Position numbers and translations under genes: made by a program. Positions 1 to 7,183 of a stretch of DNA of 34,046 bases are shown here, piece after piece; positions within the stretch are counted from its first letter, which is position 1, and each line of letters starts with the position of its first letter. The stretch lies in contig JAJYCP010000005.1 in the NCBI GenBank assembly GCA_021778295.1, positions 1-34,046 on the forward strand, in the 5' to 3' direction. The DNA comes from a bacterium. GTDB taxonomy: Bacteria > Patescibacteriota > Minisyncoccia > Phycocordibacterales > Phycocordibacteraceae. Under the pieces are notes generated by a model. That model ran no database searches and was not told the DNA's origin. It saw only the letters and a program-made list of their open reading frames with translations.

Positions 1-172
1 GGAGTACGCCGTCTTTTTCTGCTGAAAAAGCGGCTCGTACTCGCGCCGTTACCACAGAGAGTACTTCCACGTTTCTAACTCGCTCCGCTCGTAAGAAACG
101 TGTGGTCGCGCGCTCCGTAAGCCTCTTACTGCCGCATACCCCTCGCGGGGAAACGGGGGTTTGAAATGGGTT
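1..172 (+). repeat. Dispersed hairpin repeat, copy A (left part cut by window edge)
   Basis: Core gagtacgccgtctttttctgctgaaaaagcggctcgtactcgcgccgt and end tttgaaatgggtt are shared with copies B (5897-6034) and C (33921-34046). Confidence 0.85.
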
Positions 173-203
173 CCAACGCATTTATAAGGTATACTCGGCT
201 CAT

Positions 204-728
204 ATGAACTTGTGGCACGATATAGATCCCGGTACGAAAGAAGAGATGAATGTCATCATTGAGATCCCAAAAGGATCGCACAATAAATACGAGATTGATA
301 AAAAGACCGGCATTATCAAACTCGACCGGGTCATGCACAGCGCGCAGGACTACCCTTTTGACTACGGTTTCATACCGCAGACGCTCTGGGACGATGGCGA
401 TGCACTTGATGTCGTACTGCTCACCACGCACCCGCTTGCGATCGGCATTCTCGCTCCTGCGCGGCCTATCGGCATCATGCACATGGTGGATGGCGGCGAC
501 GCGGACGAAAAAATCATCGCCGTCGCCTCGGGCGATCCGCGCTACGCGGAAGTGAAAGATATACGAGACGCGAATCAGCACGTACTCAAGGAAATAGCGC
601 ACTTCTTCGCAACATATAAGCAAATTCAAAAGAAAGAAGTTGCGGTCGGCGATTTTGAAGGCCGTTCTTTCGCCGAGGCCGCATACCTGCGGTCGCGGAA
701 AATGTACGACGATAAAAATAAAAAATGA
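204..728 (+). CDS. ppa: Inorganic pyrophosphatase
   Basis: MNLWHDIDPG...EIPKGSHNKYEIDKKTGIIKLDR...YPFDYGFIPQTLWDDGDALDVVLL: family I PPase signature. Confidence 0.95.
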   Translation: MNLWHDIDPGTKEEMNVIIEIPKGSHNKYEIDKKTGIIKLDRVMHSAQDYPFDYGFIPQTLWDDGDALDVVLLTTHPLAIGILAPARPIGIMHMVDGGDADEKIIAVASGDPRYAEVKDIRDANQHVLKEIAHFFATYKQIQKKEVAVGDFEGRSFAEAAYLRSRKMYDDKNKK

Positions 729-904
729 GTATGGACGATGAAAAAACTCTTCCGATCGGCGTCCCATCTCCCAAAGCACAGTCCTGGGGAGCGGTCATTT
801 CCATCGTGCTCATCGTGCTCATGGTCATTATCGGAGCCTTCTATGCGTGGGGACAGCGGATTGCGCAGGAGCGTTCATTTCCCGTATCGTCCACGACGCC
901 TTAA
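725..904 (+). CDS. Small single-TM protein (59 aa), overlapping the ppa stop by ATGA
   Basis: Translated by eye: MSMDDEKTLPIGVPSPKAQSWGAVISIVLIVLMVIIGAFYAWGQRIAQERSFPVSSTTP*. Below the size cutoff of the supplied ORF track. Confidence 0.7.
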   Translation: MSMDDEKTLPIGVPSPKAQSWGAVISIVLIVLMVIIGAFYAWGQRIAQERSFPVSSTTP

Positions 905-919
905 TTAAGATGTACTTCT

Positions 920-1522
920 ATGTATAAATACACCCAACCGCATGCTTCGATGCTCGTGCCGATGGTCGTAGAAAAGAGCCAGTTCGGCGAGCGCGCGTAC
1001 GATATCTACTCACGTCTTCTCAAGGAACGCATCGTCTTTCTCGGGGGGCCGATAGACGATGACACGGCGAATCTGGTGATTGCGCAGCTGCTTTTCCTCG
1101 AGGCTGAAGATCCAAAAAAAGACATTTCGCTCTATATAAACTCGCCTGGCGGCTCAGTCACCGCAACTTTAGCGATGGTCGACACGATGAATCATGTAAA
1201 GCCGGCGGTCTCCACCGTATGCGTCGGCATGGCGGCTTCGGGCGCGGCCATTCTTCTTTCTGCAGGAGAGAAAGGAAAACGGTTCGCCCTCCCGAATGCC
1301 GAGATCATGATCCACCAGCCGCACGGCGGCGCCGAAGGACAGGCGACTGATATCGAAATCACTGCAAAACAGATAATAAAACTCCGCGAACGGTTGAATA
1401 AAATTCTCGCAAAAAATACCGGTCAGTCGCTTGAGAAAATCGAGAAGGACGTGGAACGCGATTTCTTCATGACCGCGGAGGAGGCGAAGAAGTACGGTCT
1501 TGTCGACCAGGTGTACAAGTAG
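920..1522 (+). CDS. clpP: ATP-dependent Clp protease proteolytic subunit
   Basis: [55 protein letters not shown]: catalytic Ser/His motifs. Confidence 0.97.
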   Translation: MYKYTQPHASMLVPMVVEKSQFGERAYDIYSRLLKERIVFLGGPIDDDTANLVIAQLLFLEAEDPKKDISLYINSPGGSVTATLAMVDTMNHVKPAVSTVCVGMAASGAAILLSAGEKGKRFALPNAEIMIHQPHGGAEGQATDIEITAKQIIKLRERLNKILAKNTGQSLEKIEKDVERDFFMTAEEAKKYGLVDQVYK

Positions 1523-1535
1523 TTAAAAATTAAGA

Positions 1536-1580
1536 GCATGAAAAACAGCGCGGCGCAAAGCGCCGCGCTGTTTTTCATGC
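1536..1580. terminator. Perfect 21-bp stem, AAA loop hairpin; probable terminator
   Basis: gcatgaaaaacagcgcggcgc-aaa-gcgccgcgctgtttttcatgc, just after clpP. Confidence 0.8.
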
Positions 1581-1683
1581 TAGAGTCCAGGAACACCGTT
1601 TCGCTGCCCGACCTCACCCGCTGCCCGACCGCACACCCTTTTTAGAATCTTGCCCCCATGAATTGGGGATAATTGAACGGGTT

Positions 1684-3213
1684 ATGTCATTCAACATCGT
1701 ACTGCTATTGCTTGCGCTCTCGGGCGTGGGCGGCGTTGCGCTCGGCTACGTGCTGCGCGTCCTCATCGGTCTTGCACAACGCGGCTCGGTTGAACTCGAT
1801 ATCAAACAGAAACTGTTGCAGGCAAAAGAGCAGGCAACGAAGATACTGGCCGACGCGGAATACCGCGGAGCCGTTATCGAAACGGAGCGTCTTGCGCCTA
1901 TCGAAGAGCGCGAAGAAAAAGTCGCGTTACGGGAAGATCGTCTTGCCGCGCGCGAAGAATTCCTCGACTCCCGACAGCGTGATCTTGATGATAAGGAAAA
2001 TGAAGTGCGCGCGCGCGAGCAGGCGGTGGCGCGCACGAAGAGCGAAGCGGAGAATCTCGTCGCGGAGCGTTCCAAAGAGCTCGCAAAGATCGCGCATCTT
2101 TCAGAGACAGCCGCACGCGAAGAACTTTTTTCTGAAATCGAACGCACCCACGAGGAGGCTATCCTCTTGCGGCTCCAGAAACTCGCCGCAAACGGCCGCG
2201 AACGTCTCGAGGATAAGGCGCGCGCCATCCTCATAACCTCCATTCATCGCCTCGGGAATGCGGTTAATGCCGAGGTTATGTCGCTCTCCGTCATGCTTCC
2301 TTCCGAGGAAGTAAAGGGAAAAATAATCGGGAAAGAAGGCCGCAATATCAAAGCTTTTGAGCGCGCGACCGGCGTTGACGTTCTCATCGATGACGCACCG
2401 GATCGGATAGCGCTTTCGTCTTTCGACCCGCTGCGCAGAGCAATCGCAAAGATTGCGCTTGAAAAACTCATAGCCGACGGCCGTATCCAGCCCGCCAAGA
2501 TAGAGGAGACGGTAGAGAAAACGCGTGTCGAGGTTGCGGATATCATGAAGCAGAAAGGCGAAGCTGCGGCCTTTGAAAGCGGCGTCATAGGGCTTGATCC
2601 AAAACTTATCGCGCTCCTGGGGCGTCTCCATTTCAGGACGAGCTACGGACAGAATGTGCTGCAGCACTCTATCGAAATGGCGCATATCGCCGGTATGCTT
2701 GCCACGGAGCTCGGCGTTGACGCTTCCGTCGCGCGCACGGGAGCCCTCTTGCATGACATCGGCAAAGCGGTCGATCATGAGGTCCAGGGTACGCATGTCG
2801 AGATCGGGCGCAGAATCCTGGAGAAATTCGGCGTCGATAAGCGCGTCATCCAGGCGATGCAATCGCATCATGAGGAGTACCCGTATGAGACGCCCGAAGC
2901 AATCATCGTGCAGGTGGCGGATGCCATTTCAGGTAGCCGCCCGGGCGCCCGCCGCGATACGGTCGATCGCTATCTCGAACGCCTCAGCGATCTCGAGCGT
3001 CTCGCCGGCGCATTCGAGGGCGTCGAGAAAGTCTATGCCATTTCGGCAGGTCGCGAACTGCGGGTCTTTGTAAATCCCGGCAAAGTGTCCGATCTCGCGA
3101 TGCACGCGCTCGCGCGCGACATAGCGACGCGCATACAGGCTGAGTTGAAATACCCGGGTGAGATCAAGGTGAACATCATCCGCGAGAATCGAGTCGTAGA
3201 ATTCGCCCGCTAA
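1684..3213 (+). CDS. rny: Ribonuclease Y (TM + coiled coil + KH + HD)
   Basis: N-terminal TM, charged coiled coil, KH segment GKIIGKEGRNIKAFERATGVDVLIDDAP, HD segment GALLHDIGKAVDHE. ATG at 1684 preferred over the TTG at 1663. Confidence 0.95.
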   Translation: MSFNIVLLLLALSGVGGVALGYVLRVLIGLAQRGSVELDIKQKLLQAKEQATKILADAEYRGAVIETERLAPIEEREEKVALREDRLAAREEFLDSRQRDLDDKENEVRAREQAVARTKSEAENLVAERSKELAKIAHLSETAAREELFSEIERTHEEAILLRLQKLAANGRERLEDKARAILITSIHRLGNAVNAEVMSLSVMLPSEEVKGKIIGKEGRNIKAFERATGVDVLIDDAPDRIALSSFDPLRRAIAKIALEKLIADGRIQPAKIEETVEKTRVEVADIMKQKGEAAAFESGVIGLDPKLIALLGRLHFRTSYGQNVLQHSIEMAHIAGMLATELGVDASVARTGALLHDIGKAVDHEVQGTHVEIGRRILEKFGVDKRVIQAMQSHHEEYPYETPEAIIVQVADAISGSRPGARRDTVDRYLERLSDLERLAGAFEGVEKVYAISAGRELRVFVNPGKVSDLAMHALARDIATRIQAELKYPGEIKVNIIRENRVVEFAR

Positions 3214-3252
3214 CGTTATTGCGCACTATCCACGAGCTCCTGTAAAGGCCTC

Positions 3253-3280
3253 TTGCATAATGTGGCGCATTTCCTATACT
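3253..3280 (+). promoter_or_regulatory. Sigma70-like promoter for the HU gene
   Basis: TTGCAT - 16 bp - TATACT upstream of the HU ATG. Confidence 0.45.
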
Positions 3281-3335
3281 TTCCCGCATACCCGCCTATA
3301 CATCGTGCCGCGGGGTTACCAGTTAGCAGATACTC

Positions 3336-3608
3336 ATGAACAAAGCAGATATTGTCGACAAGGTGCATGGCGTTCTCGGCTCCACGAAAGCCGACGCCGA
3401 ACGCGCCGTTGAGACGGTCATAGACTCGATTGTTTCCGGCCTCAAATCGGGTGACGAGGTTTCTATCGCGGGACTTGGTATCTTTGCAACGAAAGCGCGC
3501 CAGGCGCGCGAGGGCCGTAATCCCCGCACCGGTGAGACGATTCACATCGCGGCTTCGCGTACGGCAAAGTTCCGCCCGGCCAAAGCGCTCAAGGACGCGG
3601 TGAAATAA
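3336..3608 (+). CDS. hup: HU-family DNA-binding protein
   Basis: MNKADIVDKV...GDEVSIAGLGIFATKARQAREGRNPRTGETIHIAASRTAKFRPAKALKDAV. Confidence 0.93.
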   Translation: MNKADIVDKVHGVLGSTKADAERAVETVIDSIVSGLKSGDEVSIAGLGIFATKARQAREGRNPRTGETIHIAASRTAKFRPAKALKDAVK

Positions 3609-3654
3609 GCCACTAAAACCAACGCTCATTTGGCAGTAAAAACTGCCGACAGTC

Positions 3655-3708
3655 TTTTAAAGAGAAAACCGTAGTACCCTCGGGTGCTACGGTTTTCTCT
3701 TTAAAGCG
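3655..3708. terminator. Long-stem hairpin terminator after HU
   Basis: tttaaagagaaaaccgtag...ctacggttttctctttaaa, 19-bp perfect outer stem continuing inward. Confidence 0.75.
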
Positions 3709-3750
3709 CCGCATTTGTTGAACTATCAATGCCACGCTACAATCAGAATC

Positions 3751-4413
3751 ATGAACTATATTCAGAAAGTAGAGGATGCAAAAAAATTGATACGCGAGTC
3801 GATCGCTATCTATCCGAAAATTATTCTCGGATCTTCTTTCGGCAAGGATTCGATGGTGACACTCCACCTCGCCTTGTCGGTGAAACCCGATATTCCTGTA
3901 TTCTCGATCCTCGCCAACACCGAGTTCCCGGAAACGTATGCATTTGCGGAAGAAATGGTCCGTAAATATGAGTTGAATTACACGCCGCATATATTCGAGC
4001 AGGTGCAAGGCAAGAAATGCTGCGGGGAGCCGAAGGTTGAAAAGACGAGAGAGGCTCTCAAAGATTATGATGCCTGGATTTCCGGAGTGAGAAAAACGGA
4101 AGGCATCACAAGAGCCAATTTCAATCCGGTAGAAGAAAAAAACGGACTCACAAAAATCAATCCGATACTCGAGTTCACGGAATTGGACATCTGGAGATAT
4201 CTCGCACTCAATGAAGTTCCGGTAAATCCGAAATACAAAGAGGGTTACAGGAGTCTGGGATGTAGCCTCTGTTCTTTCCCCGAAGAGGATGAATCTGAAA
4301 GTGAGCGCGCGGGAAGGTGGAAAGGAACGGCGGACGCCTGCGGCGAATGCGGCATACACACGCATCCTTTGCGGAATTCGCTTTTGGAGCACAAAGAGGT
4401 GCGGGTTGCCTAG
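3751..4413 (+). CDS. APS/PAPS reductase-like protein (CysH family)
   Basis: SSFGKDSMVTLHLAL PP-loop-like motif, KKCCGEPKVEKTREAL, AWISGVRKTEGITR, LDIWRYLALNEVPVNPKYKEGYRSLGCSLC, C-terminal ERAGRWKGTADACGECGIH. ATG at 3751; AT-richer than neighbours. Confidence 0.88.
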   Translation: MNYIQKVEDAKKLIRESIAIYPKIILGSSFGKDSMVTLHLALSVKPDIPVFSILANTEFPETYAFAEEMVRKYELNYTPHIFEQVQGKKCCGEPKVEKTREALKDYDAWISGVRKTEGITRANFNPVEEKNGLTKINPILEFTELDIWRYLALNEVPVNPKYKEGYRSLGCSLCSFPEEDESESERAGRWKGTADACGECGIHTHPLRNSLLEHKEVRVA

Positions 4414-4442
4414 CCTCTATTCTTATCTTACTACTCACTCGA

Positions 4443-4457
4443 GTGCGGGATAGGAGA
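4443..4457 (-). repeat. Direct copy of the tRNA-Gly(UCC) 3' end (15 bp, gtgcgggataggaga)
   Basis: Identical to 4611-4625 at the 3' end of the tRNA; offset 168 bp. Confidence 0.85.
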
Positions 4458-4544
4458 CCGCGAGTACGCTTATCGAAGCTTACAGCTTCAGTACACCTTA
4501 TGGATATTTTGCTTCAGGAAATCGCAAAATATGCTCACAAGGTT

Positions 4545-4592
4545 TTCGATTCTCCCACGCAGGCCTCCCAGGCCTGCTATCCCGCACAATTT
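4545..4592 (+). repeat. Inverted copy of tRNA-Gly(UCC) T-arm/acceptor 3' end and trailer, interrupted by a hairpin
   Basis: ttcgattctcc (4545-4555) + cacgcaggcctcccaggcctg (hairpin) + ctatcccgcacaattt (4577-4592); the flanks together are the reverse complement of 4606-4631. Confidence 0.8.
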
Positions 4593-4611
4593 CTCACCAG
4601 GTTCTAAATTG

Positions 4612-4682
4612 TGCGGGATAGGAGAATCGAACTCCTGCTCTCAGTTTGGAAAACTGACGTTCTGCCATTAAACTAATCCCGC
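4612..4682 (-). tRNA. tRNA-Gly (anticodon UCC)
   Basis: GCGGGAT TA GTTTAATGGCAGAAC G TCAGT TTTCCAA ACTGA GAGC AGGAG TTCGATT CTCCT ATCCCGC A; full cloverleaf, no encoded CCA. Confidence 0.93.
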
Positions 4683-4720
4683 CTAATGCGAGAATACCAT
4701 TTTTAGGTTAGCGTAGTCAT

Positions 4721-5896
4721 ATGTCGCGCTTCGCGCACTATTTCAGCATCGTTGCGGCGCTCATCCTCGGAGCTTTTATCGTCGCCTTCTCGGGCCATAC
4801 GGCTGTTTCGCATGTTCCCGCGACGGCTATCCCTGCTACTCCTTCAACGCTTTCCGTATTGCCCGGCTCTGTCGCCTCCACAAGTCTCGATTCGAGCAAG
4901 AGCGCGACGACAACTCGTTCGGAGCAAGCGGCTCCTGTTCCCGCTCAAAAAAAACCTGCCGCCTCGCCCGCACCCGCGTTTACCGCACCCCCCGCGCCTT
5001 TGTCGACGTCTACACCGCCCGCGGCGAAGCCGGTTTCCACTCCAGCCCCACTCCCCTCATCCGGGAATGCGGAATTTGATGCTTCCGCAGTGGCATTGCG
5101 TGCTGCACTCGTAAACATCATCTGTTACGCTCCCGCCGGAAGCGGCCTGCATTCCATTTCGGGCAGTGGCGTTTTCATCAGTCCCAAAGGCATCATCCTT
5201 ACCAATGCGCATATTGCGCAGTATTTCCTTCTCTTCAATCGCGGCGTTTCTTGCACCATACGTTCCGGAAGTCCCGCAGTGAGCCGCTATAGCGCAAAAC
5301 TTGTCTTTATTTCAAGCGCCTGGGTGCGTGCCAACACGGGAGTGCTCACCGAAACGGCCCCAAGCGGCACAGGCGAGTACGATTTTGCCCTCCTCGCTGT
5401 GGACACGAGCGTTACCGCCGATCCGCTCCCCGATCCGTTCTCTTTTGTACCGCTTGCCACTGCCCCGCCGGCATCCGGCACCCCGGTCGTTATCGCCTCC
5501 TATGGCGCGCAATTCCTTGACCTAAGCCAAGTGCAGCACGACCTCTTTCCGACGGTTGTTTTCGGTTCGGTAAAAAATGTATTCACCTTCGGCACGAACA
5601 CCATTGATGTGCTTGCGCTTGGAGGTTCCGCGGCGGCGCAAGAAGGCTCCTCGGGCGGCGGCGTCTCTAATGCCGCCGGCACGCTCGTCGGCACCATCAC
5701 CACAAGCACGGTACAAGGCGCAACCGCTACCCGTTCCTTAAGCGCGATAACCGCTTCCTATATCCGTGCCGAGTATGCAAGCGAGACCGGACAAGCGCTC
5801 GATCTCTTGCTTGCGGAATCGACCTCGACCGCTATCGCAAATTTCGCGCCGCAGATGCCTCCGCTCGAGTCAGTGTTAACTGCTGCTTTGCCCTAA
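4721..5896 (+). CDS. Secreted/anchored trypsin-like serine protease
   Basis: N-terminal TM, Pro/Ala/Thr-rich linker, GSGVFISPKGIILTNAHIAQ (His), YDFALLAVD (Asp), EGSSGGGVSNAAGTLVGTIT (Ser). Confidence 0.82.
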   Translation: MSRFAHYFSIVAALILGAFIVAFSGHTAVSHVPATAIPATPSTLSVLPGSVASTSLDSSKSATTTRSEQAAPVPAQKKPAASPAPAFTAPPAPLSTSTPPAAKPVSTPAPLPSSGNAEFDASAVALRAALVNIICYAPAGSGLHSISGSGVFISPKGIILTNAHIAQYFLLFNRGVSCTIRSGSPAVSRYSAKLVFISSAWVRANTGVLTETAPSGTGEYDFALLAVDTSVTADPLPDPFSFVPLATAPPASGTPVVIASYGAQFLDLSQVQHDLFPTVVFGSVKNVFTFGTNTIDVLALGGSAAAQEGSSGGGVSNAAGTLVGTITTSTVQGATATRSLSAITASYIRAEYASETGQALDLLLAESTSTAIANFAPQMPPLESVLTAALP

Positions 5897-6034
5897 AACC
5901 CATCTCAAACCCCCGCTCGCGTATGCGACAGAAAGGAGTACGCCGTCTTTTTGTGCTCAAAAAGCGGCTCGTACTCGCGCCGTCGCGCTCCGTAAGCCTC
6001 TTTCCGCCGCATACGCGAGCGGGGGAGATGGGGA
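5897..6034 (+). repeat. Dispersed hairpin repeat, copy B (complete)
   Basis: 18-bp perfect arms cccccgctcgcgtatgcg (5910-5927) / cgcatacgcgagcggggg (6008-6025), outer arms cccatct/agatggg, central hairpin gtacgccgtctttttgtgctcaaaaagcggctcgtac. Confidence 0.9.
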
Positions 6035-6060
6035 GGGTCGTCTCTCCCCATTTCTTTTCT
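6028..6060 (+). terminator. Hairpin followed by a T-rich tract
   Basis: atggggag-ggtcgtct-ctccccat then ttcttttct. Confidence 0.55.
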
Positions 6061-6083
6061 TTCAGTCGGGCCGCCGAGAATTG
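6056..6083 (-). repeat. Direct copy of the tRNA-Pro 3' end and trailer (28 bp)
   Basis: tttctttcagtcgggccgccgagaattg is identical to 6226-6253; offset 170 bp. Confidence 0.9.
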
Positions 6084-6183
6084 GTCACGAGTCACTAACC
6101 GAAATGCTCCGTGCACTCGCATTTCGTTAAGCGCTCTCGACCCCGGCTCGCCGGGTTCGCATGGCTCACCCATGGCTCCGCCT

Positions 6184-6212
6184 TTCAATTCTCGGGCGAA
6201 TGCTTCGCATTC
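6184..6212 (+). repeat. Inverted copy of tRNA-Pro T-arm segment followed by a hairpin
   Basis: ttcaattctcgg (6184-6195) is the reverse complement of 6244-6255; followed by gaatgc-ttc-gcattc. Confidence 0.75.
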
Positions 6213-6235
6213 TCGCCCCTCCTCATTTCTTTCAG

Positions 6236-6306
6236 TCGGGCCGCCGAGAATTGAACTCGGTCTGCTTGCTCCCAAAGCAAGTGTACTACCGGCATACTCC
6301 GGCCCG
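6236..6306 (-). tRNA. tRNA-Pro (anticodon UGG), atypical core
   Basis: CGGGCCG GA GTATGCCGGTAGTAC A CTTGC TTTGGGA GCAAG CAGAC CGAG TTCAATT CTCGG CGGCCCG A; G instead of U at position 8. Confidence 0.85.
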
Positions 6307-6327
6307 TGAGCGACCATTCTAACAGTT

Positions 6328-6723
6328 TTAGACTATCTGCGGCAGATAGCAGACCAGCGCCTTGCCGTCTCTGCGCCGCAGCCACACGAGACACCCGTCT
6401 ATTTGCCAGTCCCCTTCCCATCCTTTTTCAAGCACATACCATTCTCCCGTTCGCGCAAGCCTCCGTATCTTTGCCTCATGAAGATTAAGCGATGGTCCGT
6501 ATTCGTCCTGTGTGTTTTTTTCGTCAGGGAATTCGTCAGCAAGAACGGTTTTTACCTCGACAACATGCACGGTGCCGGTTTTCTCAGCAATAAGGTCGAG
6601 CTCTCCTGTTTTACGAGCGACATTACGATCAACTATTTTAAATCCATGCCGCCGCAAGTATTCCGCGGCAACCCGTTCCCCCAAAGCACCAATCTCTTTC
6701 CGACTTTTAATTGAAATGTCCAC
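6328..6723 (-). CDS. UPF0102/YraN family endonuclease-like protein
   Basis: IGALGERVAAEYLRRHGFKIVDRNVARKTGELDLIAEKTGTVHVVEVKT. Confidence 0.9.
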   Translation of the reverse strand: MDISIKSRKEIGALGERVAAEYLRRHGFKIVDRNVARKTGELDLIAEKTGTVHVVEVKTVLADEFPDEKNTQDEYGPSLNLHEAKIRRLARTGEWYVLEKGWEGDWQIDGCLVWLRRRDGKALVCYLPQIV

Positions 6724-6763
6724 GGCCTTTAGAAATACGGCTCATTTACTGAGTATACTCTAG

Positions 6764-6838
6764 GATTAATAATTTTTCTCATCACAGACATGTGTCCTTT
6801 ATCCCCACTATGAACATGTTTATCCACTTTTAGACACA
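6764..6838 (+). promoter_or_regulatory. Candidate DnaA-box cluster with adjacent AT-rich stretch (possible oriC)
   Basis: AT-rich attaataattttt, then TTATCCCCA (6799), TTATCCACT (6820), TTAGACACA (6830), same orientation, spaced 21 and 10 bp. Confidence 0.35.
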
Positions 6839-6852
6839 TAATGAAAAGACAT

Positions 6853-6880
6853 GCAAAAATGGCTAATTTTAGCCATTTTC
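6853..6880 (-). terminator. Intrinsic terminator for the tRNA-Arg/tRNA-Gly unit
   Basis: Minus strand gaaaatggctaaaattagccatttttgc. Confidence 0.7.
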
Positions 6881-6926
6881 ATATGGAAACTGTAGTACTA
6901 AGTAGTTTAGCGCACGCATGTCTCGG

Positions 6927-6997
6927 TGCGGGTAGGGAGAATCGAACTCCCATCATCTGATTGGCAACCAGATGTTCTACCATTGAACCATACCCGC
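6927..6997 (-). tRNA. tRNA-Gly (anticodon GCC)
   Basis: GCGGGTA TG GTTCAATGGTAGAAC A TCTGG TTGCCAA TCAGA TGATGGGAGTTCGATTCTCCC TACCCGC A. Confidence 0.94.
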
Positions 6998-7038
6998 TTC
7001 AGACGGAATACTACCATGTCCTCCATTTTCATTTCCAG

Positions 7039-7110
7039 TGCCCTCGCCAGGATTCGAACCCGGAACGTCTGATCCGAAGTCAGATGTGATATCCATTTCA
7101 CCACGAGGGC
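7039..7110 (-). tRNA. tRNA-Arg (anticodon UCG)
   Basis: GCCCTCG TG GTGAAATGGATATCAC A TCTGA CTTCGGA TCAGA CGTTCCGGGTTCGAATCCTGG CGAGGGC A. Confidence 0.94.
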
Positions 7111-7183
7111 GTGTCTGCATACTATACCAAGTGAGCGAGTTCCAGGCTTCATACGAGTTTACGACACGTGGTAGTATCACGCC

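Noticed and set aside
4443-4587. Possible tmRNA or stand-alone structured RNA closed by gtgcgggatag/ctatcccgcac
   Set aside because: The closing stem is explained by copies of the tRNA-Gly 3' end, and no tag-peptide ORF or tmRNA-like ends are visible; reported instead as a tRNA-derived cassette.
5832-6421. Several ORFs over the 5.9-6.4 kb intergenic region
   Set aside because: They overlap repeat copy B, the tRNA-Pro cassette and the tRNA itself; products have no plausible protein features.
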